64,000 bases of DNA from Candidatus Nomurabacteria bacterium (lineage in GTDB: Bacteria; Patescibacteriota; Saccharimonadia; Saccharimonadales; Saccharimonadaceae), in assembly GCA_031257295.1 (NCBI GenBank), contig JAIROX010000001.1, forward strand, positions 62,001 to 126,000. The letters are read 5' to 3'. Positions 56,970 through 64,000 of this stretch are shown here, piece by piece. Under the pieces are notes generated by a model that did no database searches, was not told the DNA's origin, and saw only the letters and a list, made by a program, of their open reading frames with translations. The stretch's first letter is position 1. Each line of letters begins with the position of its first letter. A program made the position numbers and the translations under genes.

Positions 56970-57783
56970 CCTGCAAAGCCGTAACGGCGATTACGCCGTA
57001 TATGTCGTCAACTGTAGCCCCGCGCGACAGGTCGCTGACTGGTTTAGCGAAGCCTTGCAAAATCGGGCCATAGGCTTTGGCGCCTGCGAACTGCTGCAGG
57101 GCTTTGTAAAGAACGTTGCCGGTATTAATGTCTGGTACCACTAGCACATTAGCTTGGCCAGCCACAGGTGAACTCGGAGCTTTCTTAGCACCAATCTCTG
57201 AATGCACGGCGGCATCAAGCTGCATTTCACCGTCAACTACGATGTGTGGATATTCGGCCCTTAATTTCTCTAAAGCTTCACGGGCGGTGTCTATAGTGTG
57301 GTCTTTACCGCCACTGCCATAGGTGGAGAAGCTAAGCAGCGCCACCTTTGGTTTGACTCGCAAGACGGTCTGCACAGTCTTGTCGGTAGCTTTGACGATG
57401 TCCACCAATTGATCAGCCGTGGGGTGCTTGCAGGTAGCGCAATCTGCTAGCGTAACTAGTTTTCCATCTGGAAACTCCATGAAGAATAGGCTTGAAAAGG
57501 TTTTGAGGCCGGGCTCTAAACCAATAGCGTCGCGGGCTGCTAGGATTACATCGCGGCTAGTATAGTCGATGCCGGCCACTATGCCGTCAGCCTCACCATT
57601 AGCCGCCATATCAGCAGCAACCTGCAAGGTGTTTTCTGTATCGCTGCCGATCAGCACGGCTTCGCAAATGCCGTCCTTCTGGGCCAGCTTGGCCGCTTCC
57701 TGAATGCGCGGGTGGTCTCCCTCCGGAAAAACTATTTTAACAGGGGTCTTTATGCGCTTTTTCAAATCACCGACTAAACTCAT
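56962..57783 (-). CDS. pta: Phosphate acetyltransferase, shortened
   Basis: Pta exchanges acetyl-CoA and acetyl phosphate. Family marks: KIVFPEGDHPRIQEAAKLA at the start, GEADGIVAGIDYTSRDVILAARDAIG, FSSLFFMEFPDGKLVTLADCA, VALLSFSTYGSGG, VDGEMQLDAAVHSEIGAKKAPSSPVAGQANVLVVPDINTGNVLYKALQQFAGAKAYGPILQGFAKPVSDLSRG at the C-terminus (broken here only by its length). The protein has 273 aa where the family has about 325-335. The missing part falls between AVLIGSDTENTLQ (residue 50) and VAADMAANGEADG, where about 50 residues of the N-terminal domain are gone. The catalytic region is intact. Leaderless start: TATAAT 6 bases before the ATG. Confidence 0.9.
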   Translation of the reverse strand: MSLVGDLKKRIKTPVKIVFPEGDHPRIQEAAKLAQKDGICEAVLIGSDTENTLQVAADMAANGEADGIVAGIDYTSRDVILAARDAIGLEPGLKTFSSLFFMEFPDGKLVTLADCATCKHPTADQLVDIVKATDKTVQTVLRVKPKVALLSFSTYGSGGKDHTIDTAREALEKLRAEYPHIVVDGEMQLDAAVHSEIGAKKAPSSPVAGQANVLVVPDINTGNVLYKALQQFAGAKAYGPILQGFAKPVSDLSRGATVDDIYGVIAVTALQAT

Positions 57784-57789
57784 GTAATC

Positions 57790-57795
57790 ATTATA
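57790..57795 (-). promoter_or_regulatory. -10 box for leaderless pta
   Basis: TATAAT on the minus strand, 6 bases before the ATG at 57783. Confidence 0.6.
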
Positions 57796-57813
57796 CGATA
57801 ACTGGTTTTTAAC

Positions 57814-57838
57814 TTAATATTTTTGATAAAAATATTAA
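57814..57838. repeat. Perfect AT-rich inverted repeat upstream of the Panacea gene
   Basis: TTAATATTTTT / AAAAATATTAA, 11 bp each side of a GAT loop, midway between pta and the antitoxin-like gene. It could be an operator or a hairpin. Confidence 0.6.
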
Positions 57839-57948
57839 AGAATCGTTAAGATTTAGGCTAACGACGAGACCTGTTCGTGCGTATAATTTGAATAAAATAT
57901 TTGTACAAAACATTAGAAATATGCAATAATGACGGTATGGAGGGCTAA

Positions 57949-58437
57949 ATGAAAAGCCAAAATGTGGGCAAAAAGACGAAACAAGCGGTAGATTACTTAA
58001 TATCAAAGCACTCACTGTCTACGGTGACGAGCCTAATTAAGCTCTGCTATCTTTGTGATCTAGTAAGTGTTGGTGCTGGTAATGGCCAAATAACGGACTT
58101 CAAATATATTAGGTGGCATTTTGGGCCCTATGACAGTAGGATAGAGGAAGTTCTATGCGAACTGGTCAAAAATGGGGACATAGCATCTGAAATTGCCTAT
58201 ACAGATTACGGAACTGATTATGTGAAGTATAAGATTGATAATGACGACGAGCCCAACATTGACGAGCTGAATGAAAAAGACCTTGGACATATAAATGCAG
58301 TTTTAGATAGTCTTAAGGGTTATGGCCCAAAGGGCCTGACGTTAGTGGCATACAAGACAAAACCTATGCTTAAGCTCGGAGCCACTTTAGGCGGTACTGA
58401 GAATATGGGAGCTGAACTGGACTTAACGGCTAAGTAG
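57949..58437 (+). CDS. Panacea/SocA-like (DUF4065) antitoxin-type protein
   Basis: A 162-aa protein with the Panacea domain pattern: KQAVDYLISKHSLSTVTSLIKLCYLCDLVSV, ITDFKYIRWHFGPYDSRIEEVLCELVKNGDI (the family-typical GPY/GPx block) and a C-terminal half with LGHINAVLDSLKGYGPKGLTLVAYKTKPM. Panacea-domain proteins are known as antitoxins that neutralise many unrelated toxins encoded beside them. TATGGAGGGC supplies a GGAGG ribosome site 6 bases before the ATG. The next gene begins 9 bases after the stop and is the natural partner candidate. An inverted repeat at 57814 may serve autoregulation. Confidence 0.82.
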   Translation: MKSQNVGKKTKQAVDYLISKHSLSTVTSLIKLCYLCDLVSVGAGNGQITDFKYIRWHFGPYDSRIEEVLCELVKNGDIASEIAYTDYGTDYVKYKIDNDDEPNIDELNEKDLGHINAVLDSLKGYGPKGLTLVAYKTKPMLKLGATLGGTENMGAELDLTAK

Positions 58438-58446
58438 CTTCCTCGC

Positions 58447-58953
58447 ATGCCTCTACCCAAGAACTTATTTCTACAGACTGTTGAAGAACGCAATGTTCAT
58501 TTAGATGTACACTCAGAAGAAAAAAGGACCGGTGTTATAAAACCAAAGTATAAATTGGCAGGTAATCGATTACCGGTTGGCGGGGTACTTTTTTGGGTTT
58601 CTACGTCAGCAAATTATGGATATCCAAGTCATAAATCTGTGAGATTTGAACATCCGACAGATTATGACACATGTAGCGCTCAGCCGCTTAGGGATGGTCC
58701 TAGCTATTTTTGTATAGACAAAACTGATTACTTATCTGATGACGAAATGTATGATAAGTATAAAAATGGTGCAAATGGATTTAAAAAGGTAGCGAGGATA
58801 AAAAATGCTTCTTTTAGACAACTTGTGAACTTGCGCAGTAAGATTCGTCTAGCTTCAAACCCATCTTCGCTTGAACACATGACAAACATTGTATTGGCTA
58901 CTGTTGGGAGCGATGAAAACGCCAACGATATCTTAAAGTCTATGGGTCTTTAG
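58447..58953 (+). CDS. Unknown protein, candidate toxin partner of the Panacea protein
   Basis: A 168-aa soluble protein, not recognised. It begins LPKNLFLQTVEERNVHLDVHSEEKR, has a beta-rich middle (GGVLFWVSTSANYGYPSHKSVRF, GPSYFCIDKTDYL) and a helical end (FRQLVNLRSKIRLAS, HMTNIVLATVGSDENANDIL). Several His, Asp, Arg and Lys residues in the middle could serve catalysis or RNA binding, but no known toxin motif is visible. It is 9 bases downstream of the antitoxin-like gene, and a fresh promoter for the next gene starts right after it, so the two form a closed two-gene unit. No ribosome site is evident at its ATG, suggesting coupling to the upstream gene. Confidence 0.6.
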   Translation: MPLPKNLFLQTVEERNVHLDVHSEEKRTGVIKPKYKLAGNRLPVGGVLFWVSTSANYGYPSHKSVRFEHPTDYDTCSAQPLRDGPSYFCIDKTDYLSDDEMYDKYKNGANGFKKVARIKNASFRQLVNLRSKIRLASNPSSLEHMTNIVLATVGSDENANDILKSMGL

Positions 58954-58980
58954 CCCGTGTTGAGCAGTCTGCATATAGTA

Positions 58981-58986
58981 TATAAT
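58981..58986 (+). promoter_or_regulatory. -10 box for leaderless O-antigen ligase-like gene
   Basis: TATAAT, 7 bases before the ATG at 58994; TTGAGC lies upstream at a short 15-base spacing. Confidence 0.6.
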
Positions 58987-58993
58987 AAGGTTA

Positions 58994-60379
58994 ATGCTTA
59001 AGCAGCGAACGAAAGTCATTAACTGGGACAAGCTCTCGTGGAGTGAGAGGTTGTTTTTGCTGCTCCCGGTGTTCTTATTTTTTGGCTTCCAACCACATAT
59101 TTACTTTGGCTCGTACTTTGGCATGAACTTCGACCTAAGTATTCTGCAGATTTTCCTCGGGCTGTTCGTGCTGGTTAGCCTGCCACAAGTTTGGCGAGCT
59201 AGAAAGGACTTAGCTCGCAACCGAGCCGTTTGGCTGACGGCGCTCTTCGTGGTCATCCAGGCGGTAAGCCTATTTTGGGCGCTGAACTTAGTGCGCGCTA
59301 CAATGACGCTAGTCGTGATCTTACTGCTTTTTGCTGTGTTTTTGTCGATGGTCTCTAACAAAAAGTTGCAGAAATTACTACCAGCTTTCTTGCAGGTACT
59401 GGTGGTTGCCGCGGTTGGCGTCTCAGTTTTCGCTTGGTACCAGATAGTTGGAGATGCATTAGGCTTGCCGGCTTGGGCAACGCTGCTCCCGGATGTCTAT
59501 GGGTCCGGAGTTTTTGGCTTTGCCCGCCCGACGGCCCTTGCGGCCGAGCCGCAATTTTTGGCAAGTTTACTAGTTGCGCCCATATTGCTGCTTGCGCATA
59601 GCTTTATTAAAAAAGAAGATGATTCTAAAAAAACTGCCTGGATACTGCTGTTTTTGGTTGCCACGCTAGTAGCTACTGTGTCGCGTGGCGCTGCTCTGGG
59701 ATTGGCTATCGGCTTGGTAGCACTACTGGTTGTAGACCGCAAGTATGTAAAACGCTGCTTGGCAGCAGTTGGTATATTTGTACTGGGCACGTTTTTGGCG
59801 CTATGCGCAGTTGGGCTGGCAGCGCAGGTTAACCAACGTGTTGGCGCAAATTTTTACGGTAGTATCCGTGGAGCAGTTAGCCATTACACGCTTGGTAAAG
59901 TTAACTTACCCGATCAAACAAGTAGTTTGGCGCCGGCGGGTAGCCAGGGTACAGAGCATGGTTATGTGGAAGAATCTACCACCTCTCGCTTATCAAACTC
60001 GGACATGGCGCTGAGCATCTGGAAGGATGACGGCAAGAATATAGCTCTAGGGGTTGGCCTGGGCAGCACAGGGTATGCCTACAAGCAGTATCAGGGCTAC
60101 CACACGGACAAGGCAATTGTGAACAATGAATACCTGGAGTTATTACTAGAAGGTGGCTTGTTAAGCCTGCTAGCGTTTCTGGCTATGCTGGCTTGTTTGG
60201 TGATTTATCTTGCCAAGTCTAAACAATTAGTATGGATAGCCATCCTTATGGCTTTTGCTGTGCAATGGTGCTTTTTCTCCGGCTACCCAAATGCTATGCA
60301 TGTGTTCGTACTGCTAGGAGTGGCTTACCTCCTGGCTAGTGCCAAAAAGCGTAGTCCGCGCGCTTTAAAATCCACATAG
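58994..60379 (+). CDS. O-antigen ligase / polymerase-like membrane protein (WaaL/Wzy superfamily)
   Basis: A 461-aa protein with about 11 helices. After helix 5 to 6 it has FGFARPTALAAEPQFLASLLVAPILLL and TVSRGAALGLAIGLVALLV, the latter matching the SRxA/G pattern of the family. A large outer loop (about 290-370) with SRLSNSDMALSIWKDDGKNIALGVGLGSTGYAY and NNEYLELLLEGGLLSLLAFL carries the Wzy_C-type signature. It would join or polymerise lipid-linked glycans on the outer face. The downstream LCP gene suggests the product is attached to peptidoglycan, not to lipid A. Confidence 0.88.
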   Translation: MLKQRTKVINWDKLSWSERLFLLLPVFLFFGFQPHIYFGSYFGMNFDLSILQIFLGLFVLVSLPQVWRARKDLARNRAVWLTALFVVIQAVSLFWALNLVRATMTLVVILLLFAVFLSMVSNKKLQKLLPAFLQVLVVAAVGVSVFAWYQIVGDALGLPAWATLLPDVYGSGVFGFARPTALAAEPQFLASLLVAPILLLAHSFIKKEDDSKKTAWILLFLVATLVATVSRGAALGLAIGLVALLVVDRKYVKRCLAAVGIFVLGTFLALCAVGLAAQVNQRVGANFYGSIRGAVSHYTLGKVNLPDQTSSLAPAGSQGTEHGYVEESTTSRLSNSDMALSIWKDDGKNIALGVGLGSTGYAYKQYQGYHTDKAIVNNEYLELLLEGGLLSLLAFLAMLACLVIYLAKSKQLVWIAILMAFAVQWCFFSGYPNAMHVFVLLGVAYLLASAKKRSPRALKST

Positions 60380-60386
60380 AATCTGT

Positions 60387-60392
60387 TAGAAT
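60387..60392 (+). promoter_or_regulatory. -10 box for LCP gene
   Basis: TGT-TAGAAT, 8 bases before the ATG at 60401, inside the 5' flank just past the ligase-like gene. Confidence 0.45.
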
Positions 60393-60400
60393 GGGTGACT

Positions 60401-61957
60401 ATGAGCAGAAATGACAAGTCAATAGACGGCCTAGTCCGTAGAACAGGTGATGCGCCGCGTGCGCCGCGCAACCTTAGTGATGTTAAAACTACAACTTCTC
60501 GAGAGTACGGCAGAACTGCCAGGAAACCAGAACTAAAGGATGACATAGATGAAGTTTTAAGAAATCTACCAGATCCATCTGAGGAAAGCCCTAAAAAGCT
60601 TCGCAGTAAGCGTAAAAAGGCCAAAAAGCAAGGTAAACCTAAGAAAAAGATCATAAAAAGAGTATTGTTGGTCCTGTTGATTCTGTTTTTAGCAGGCCTC
60701 GGTTACTTTATCTATCGGTTTATTAAGTTTGGCGACAGCGTATTTGAGGGCAGTATTATTAGCTTAATCCAGAAAGAAAAGCTTAAAGAAGACGCTAATG
60801 GCCGCACTAACATCTTGATTTTCGGCACGGAGGAGGCCGGTCACCCGGGTGCAGACCTAACGGATTCCATAATGGTGCTAAGCATTAACCAGACAACCAA
60901 AGACGCTTATATGATCAGTCTGCCACGCGACCTTTATGTGGGCACTTGCACCTCCACAGGTAAGCTGAATGAGACCTACTGGTGCACCTACCAAGACGAT
61001 GAAGCTAAGGAAAAGGCCGGCGCTGAAGCTTTGCAGGCCGAAGCCAGTAAGATTCTTGGCTTAGATATTCAGTACTGGGTACATGTTAACTGGGAAGTTC
61101 TGCGTAAATCTGTTGAAGCTGTGGGCGGGGTTGACGTCACGATTGAAAGTAGCGACCCGCGGGGCATTTTAGATAGGAATTTCGACTGGGTGTGTAATTA
61201 TCAGTGTTACTTTGTAAATTACAAAAACGGCGAGGTGGCACATATGGATGGCGAGCACGCCCTTGCCTTTGCTAGAGCCCGCAATGCGGCCGGTGGTTAT
61301 GGCTTGCCGCGCGGTAACTTCGACCGCGAGCACAATCAGCAGCTTGTTTTAGCGGCTCTGCAGAAAAAGGCCTTGTCGGCCGGTGTGTTGGCAAATCCAA
61401 AGCGAGTGCTTGACCTGATGGAATCCTTGGGCCAAAACTTGCATACCAGTTTCCATACTAGCGAAGTGCAGACTCTGATTGAGCTAGCTAAGGATGTTAA
61501 AAATGACGATATTATATCGGTGCCATTACTGGATGGTGAAAAGGACATCCACTACATGAAGACAGCCAATATTGATGGGATCAGTGTGGTGGTACCAACG
61601 GCCGGTCAAGGCAACTACGAGGCTATCCACTCGTATATTAAGAAGGTGCTCAGCAACGACCCAGTGGCGCGTGAATATGCGTCAATAGACGTGCTGAACG
61701 GATCTGATACAGAAGGCTTAGGGGCTGCCGAGGCCAAAAAGCTGGAGCAGGCTAACTATAATGTTGTGAATGTTAGTAATGCGCCGTCGACAATCAGCGG
61801 TAAGATAGAGATCTATCAGCTGAACTCTAAGATGACTGGCACGGCTAAAGCGCTTAAAAAGCGTTTTAGCGTCAAAACGATTCAAACCAAATTACCGGCT
61901 GGCATTGCTTCTGACTCCGATTTCGTGATTATCTTTGGTAAATCGACTAGCAAATAA
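60401..61957 (+). CDS. LytR-CpsA-Psr family glycopolymer ligase with LytR_C domain
   Basis: A 518-aa enzyme that transfers lipid-linked glycopolymers onto peptidoglycan. A basic, disordered cytoplasmic tail (1-85; KLRSKRKKAKKQGKPKKK) precedes one helix (about 88-108). The LCP catalytic domain (about 130-380) has NILIFGTEEAGHPGADLTDSIMVLSINQ with Asp and SLPRDLYVGT with the key Arg, then GGVDVTI and HALAFARAR. The C-terminal LytR_C-type domain (about 425-515) reads IDVLNGSDTEGLGAAEAKKLEQANYNV and FVIIFGK. It completes the surface glycan route together with the priming enzyme and ligase-like gene. ATG at 60401 is favoured over the GTG at 60395, which is only 2 bases from the -10. Confidence 0.93.
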   Translation: MSRNDKSIDGLVRRTGDAPRAPRNLSDVKTTTSREYGRTARKPELKDDIDEVLRNLPDPSEESPKKLRSKRKKAKKQGKPKKKIIKRVLLVLLILFLAGLGYFIYRFIKFGDSVFEGSIISLIQKEKLKEDANGRTNILIFGTEEAGHPGADLTDSIMVLSINQTTKDAYMISLPRDLYVGTCTSTGKLNETYWCTYQDDEAKEKAGAEALQAEASKILGLDIQYWVHVNWEVLRKSVEAVGGVDVTIESSDPRGILDRNFDWVCNYQCYFVNYKNGEVAHMDGEHALAFARARNAAGGYGLPRGNFDREHNQQLVLAALQKKALSAGVLANPKRVLDLMESLGQNLHTSFHTSEVQTLIELAKDVKNDDIISVPLLDGEKDIHYMKTANIDGISVVVPTAGQGNYEAIHSYIKKVLSNDPVAREYASIDVLNGSDTEGLGAAEAKKLEQANYNVVNVSNAPSTISGKIEIYQLNSKMTGTAKALKKRFSVKTIQTKLPAGIASDSDFVIIFGKSTSK

Positions 61958-61960
61958 CTA

Positions 61961-61996
61961 TTGACAGTTAGGTATAACTTGTATAACATGTTATAC
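61961..61996 (+). promoter_or_regulatory. Promoter with perfect 16-bp palindromic operator for the AbrB-like gene
   Basis: TTGACA at 61961-61966. TATAAC at 61982-61987 is the likely -10 (15-base spacing). GTATAACATGTTATAC at 61981-61996 is a perfect palindrome that covers the -10 and ends exactly at the ATG at 61997. A further half-site GTATAAC lies at 61972-61978. This layout fits autorepression. Confidence 0.75.
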
Positions 61997-62275
61997 ATGA
62001 GACATTTTAAAGATAAGTTTGAAATTTATGGCGTGGGCAAGATTGGCCCAAAGGGGCAGGTGGTTATTCCGGCTGAAGCTCGCGAGCAACTTGGCTTGAA
62101 GCCAGGCGGTCGGGTTGTGGTGGCTGGTTTTCCGAGCAAAAAAACCGTGGTCGTTATGGATAACGAAGCTTTTGAGGAACACATGGAGCATGTCCGCCGG
62201 CACCACCTTGGCTTTATGGATGAAGCTCTGAAAAATAAAGACAAGATCCTGACTGAGGAAAAGTTTGATGACTAA
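61997..62275 (+). CDS. SpoVT/AbrB-type DNA-binding regulator
   Basis: A 92-aa protein with a swapped-hairpin AbrB domain at residues 9-55: YGVGKIGPKGQVVIPAEAREQLGLKPGGRVVVAG. The C-terminal 40 residues are helical (EAFEEHMEHVRRHHLGFMDEALKNKDKIL). It may autoregulate through the palindrome that abuts its start, and it probably controls the ABC exporter gene whose ATG overlaps its stop region by 8 bases. A MazE-type antitoxin is an alternative, but the next gene is an exporter, not a toxin. Upstream ATG at 61988 lies within the palindrome and is less likely as the start. Confidence 0.85.
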   Translation: MRHFKDKFEIYGVGKIGPKGQVVIPAEAREQLGLKPGGRVVVAGFPSKKTVVVMDNEAFEEHMEHVRRHHLGFMDEALKNKDKILTEEKFDD

Positions 62276-64000
62276 ATTCCTGCGTTTTCTGCTACCGTAC
62301 TGGTGGCAGGTGCTGGTGCTGTTTGCGGGCTTGGGGCTACAGGTATGGAGTGCCCTGCAGTTACCCGACATGATGAGTCAGATCGTCAACCAGGGCATTG
62401 TGGGCGGCGACCAGGGCTTTATCATGACGCAAGGTCTATTGATGCTAGTGGTAACACTGGTTGGTGGCGTGGGCATGCTGGTGGCTGGGTTTTTTGCGGC
62501 ACGCGTGGGTGCTGGGCTGGCCCGCCAAGTCCGCGAAGATGTCTTTAAAAAAGTTATGAGTTTTTCGATTAGCGAAATTGGCAAGTTTTCGACCTCCAGC
62601 TTAATTACTCGCACTACCAACGATGTGATGCAACTGCAAATGGTGACCACCATGGTGCTGCGCATGAGCTGCCAAGCACCACTGATGGGCGTGGGCGCGA
62701 TTATCAAGGCCATGGATACTGCACCAGGTATGAGCTGGATTATCATGCTGGCTGTGGCAGCGCTTTTGGTAGTTATAGTCACGGTCTTCTGCATGGCTTT
62801 GCCTAAATTTAAGATTCTGCAAAAGCTGGTCGACAAGTTGAACCTAGTAACGCGCGAAAACTTGACGGGTTTGCGTGTGGTGCGAGCTTTTAATAACGAA
62901 AAACACGAGGAGGCCAAGTTTGACACGGCCAACACAGACCTAATGAAGGTTAACTTGTTTGTCAACCGCGTCATGGTGGTGATGATGCCGGTAGTGCAGC
63001 TGGTGCTCAATTTCACTATGCTGCTTGTCATCTGGGTGGGTGCTAGCTACATTGACAGCGGCGCAATTGAGATTGGCAACATGATGGCCTTTATGCAATA
63101 CGCTATGCAGGTAATGATGAGCTTTATGTTCCTAACCATGGCGTTTATCATGGTGCCGCGAGCCGCCGTGTCATGGAAACGCATCACTGAAGTGCTGGAT
63201 ACTCAGCTATCAATAAAGCCAGCCAAAAAGCCCAAAAAAGCGCAGAGTAGTAAGCGCGGGACAGTGGAGTTTAAGAATGTATCATTTGCTTATGAAGATG
63301 CCGAGGAGCCGGTACTAAAGAACATCAGCTTTACGGCCCAGCCTGGGCAGACTACGGCGTTCATTGGTTCGACGGGCTCGGGCAAGTCGACGCTAATCAA
63401 CCTAGTGCCGCGATTTTATGACGCGACGAAAGGTCAGGTGCTGGTGGACGGCGTGAACGTACGAGATTACGAGCAAAAAGATCTGATGCAAAAAATTGGC
63501 CTGGTGCCGCAAAAAGGTGTGCTGTTTAGTGGCAGCGTTAAAAGTAATATTGCTTTTGGTGCTAACGATGCCAGTGGTCAACAGATTAAAAAAGCCGCTA
63601 AAATTGCCCAAGCTTATGATTTTGTTGAAAAGCTAGATGGCGAGTTTGACGCTCATATTGCCCAGGGTGGCAGCAACGTCAGTGGCGGCCAAAAACAGCG
63701 CCTCAGTATCGCGCGGGCTGTGGCCAAGGATCCAGAAATCTATATTTTTGACGATAGCTTTAGCGCACTCGACTTTAAGACTGATCTGAGCTTACGTGCG
63801 GCCTTGAAGCCGGTTACTAAGAAAGCCGCAGTGTTGATTGTGGCCCAGCGGGTCGGCACGATTAAGCACGCTGATCAAATCGTTGTGCTTGATGATGGTA
63901 AAGTGGCTGGTATCGGTACGCACTACGAGCTTCTGAAATCTTGCGCAGTTTACAAGGAGATAGCCGCTTCGCAACTAAGTGAAGATGAGTTGAACGCTGA
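62268..64000 (+). CDS. ABC exporter half-transporter, heterodimer type with degenerate site (3' end cut by window)
   Basis: 577 codons are visible to the window edge. Residues 1-310 form the exporter membrane domain with six helices (YWWQVLVLFAGLGLQVWSALQLPDMMSQIVNQGI, ITRTTNDVMQLQMVTT). The nucleotide-binding domain follows: Walker A FIGSTGSGKSTLIN near residue 365, signature NVSGGQKQRLSIARAV, Walker B IYIFDDSFSALDFKT. The usual catalytic Glu after Walker B is Ser, and the switch His is Gln (VAQRVGTI). These are the marks of the degenerate half of heterodimeric multidrug or lipid exporters, so a partner gene is expected just beyond the window. The ATG overlaps the AbrB-like gene end by 8 bases. 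Confidence 0.92.
   Translation, partial: MTKFLRFLLPYWWQVLVLFAGLGLQVWSALQLPDMMSQIVNQGIVGGDQGFIMTQGLLMLVVTLVGGVGMLVAGFFAARVGAGLARQVREDVFKKVMSFSISEIGKFSTSSLITRTTNDVMQLQMVTTMVLRMSCQAPLMGVGAIIKAMDTAPGMSWIIMLAVAALLVVIVTVFCMALPKFKILQKLVDKLNLVTRENLTGLRVVRAFNNEKHEEAKFDTANTDLMKVNLFVNRVMVVMMPVVQLVLNFTMLLVIWVGASYIDSGAIEIGNMMAFMQYAMQVMMSFMFLTMAFIMVPRAAVSWKRITEVLDTQLSIKPAKKPKKAQSSKRGTVEFKNVSFAYEDAEEPVLKNISFTAQPGQTTAFIGSTGSGKSTLINLVPRFYDATKGQVLVDGVNVRDYEQKDLMQKIGLVPQKGVLFSGSVKSNIAFGANDASGQQIKKAAKIAQAYDFVEKLDGEFDAHIAQGGSNVSGGQKQRLSIARAVAKDPEIYIFDDSFSALDFKTDLSLRAALKPVTKKAAVLIVAQRVGTIKHADQIVVLDDGKVAGIGTHYELLKSCAVYKEIAASQLSEDELNA

Noticed and set aside
62378-63031. A 217-codon minus-strand frame
   Set aside because: It is antisense to the ABC exporter, whose membrane and ATPase motifs are continuous on the plus strand.
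1-64000. CRISPR arrays or transposases
   Set aside because: No regularly spaced direct repeats and no transposase, integrase or IS end motifs were found on reading the window.
1-64000. Recoded UGA (as in Gracilibacteria/SR1)
   Set aside because: UGA ends several genes cleanly (for example yidC, wzt-region genes and the M15 fusion) at overlaps with the next start, and frames do not continue through it.

Overview
This 64 kb stretch most likely comes from a Candidate Phyla Radiation bacterium of the Saccharibacteria (TM7) type. The support is indirect: a run of small two-helix type IV secretion pilin-like genes, a VirB6/PrgI/VirB4-like module with cell-wall hydrolases, a surface glycopolymer toolkit with no sign of outer-membrane genes, UGA used as a normal stop, and many genes whose start codon lies only 6-8 bases after a -10 box. 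No 16S gene is present, so the assignment rests on gene content.

Layout. 1-6 kb: an unknown acidic protein (cut by the window edge), a PlsC-like acyltransferase, two tRNA-Ser genes, a lone pilin-like gene, a divergent GAPDH, an MFS transporter, a ComF-like phosphoribosyltransferase and Hsp20. 6-9.3 kb: seven pilin-like membrane genes in one leftward operon. 9.4-23.2 kb: a rightward secretion-type module (VirB6-like, PrgI, a TraC/VirB4 N-terminal-like protein, VirB4 ATPase, a lipoprotein, a large membrane protein ending in an M15 peptidase, and a secreted protein with lysozyme-like and CHAP domains). 23.2-29.2 kb: the replication origin neighbourhood, recF-dnaN-dnaA leftward and rpmH-rnpA-yidC-jag rightward, with DnaA boxes between dnaA and rpmH. 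29.2-35.6 kb: glycosyltransferases, a priming sugar transferase, a LexA-like DNA-binding protein without protease domain, GtrA, tRNA-Asn and an Abi-alpha family protein. 35.6-43 kb: an apparently complete route from fructose-6-phosphate to GDP-D-rhamnose. 43-51.8 kb: an AT-richer export and assembly block (Wzm/Wzt ABC exporter, two giant glycosyltransferases, FkbM methyltransferase). 51.8-64 kb: secreted Ig-domain proteins, an OafA-type acyltransferase, a short Pta, a Panacea-type antitoxin with an unknown partner, an O-antigen ligase-like protein, an LCP ligase, an AbrB-like regulator and a half ABC exporter cut by the window edge.

How it fits together. The sugar-nucleotide genes, ABC exporter, multi-domain glycosyltransferases, methyltransferase, acyltransferase, polymerase/ligase and LCP protein look like one system that makes and attaches decorated surface polysaccharide, probably containing D-rhamnose. 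The pilin array and VirB-like genes face each other from a shared intergenic region and probably build one envelope-spanning machine. Its two hydrolase proteins would open cell wall, and it has no relaxase or coupling protein here, so its cargo is unknown.

The strongest sequence-level pattern is regulatory. At least sixteen start codons sit 6-8 bases downstream of a -10 hexamer, implying leaderless mRNAs, whereas genes inside operons carry Shine-Dalgarno sites. Three divergent gene pairs have symmetric, overlapping or back-to-back -10 boxes. Other points of note are a short promoter-to-terminator transcription unit at 30.3 kb, a folded element after a tRNA-Ser gene, and homopolymeric G tracts at two polysaccharide genes. 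All calls come from reading the sequence; no database search was run.
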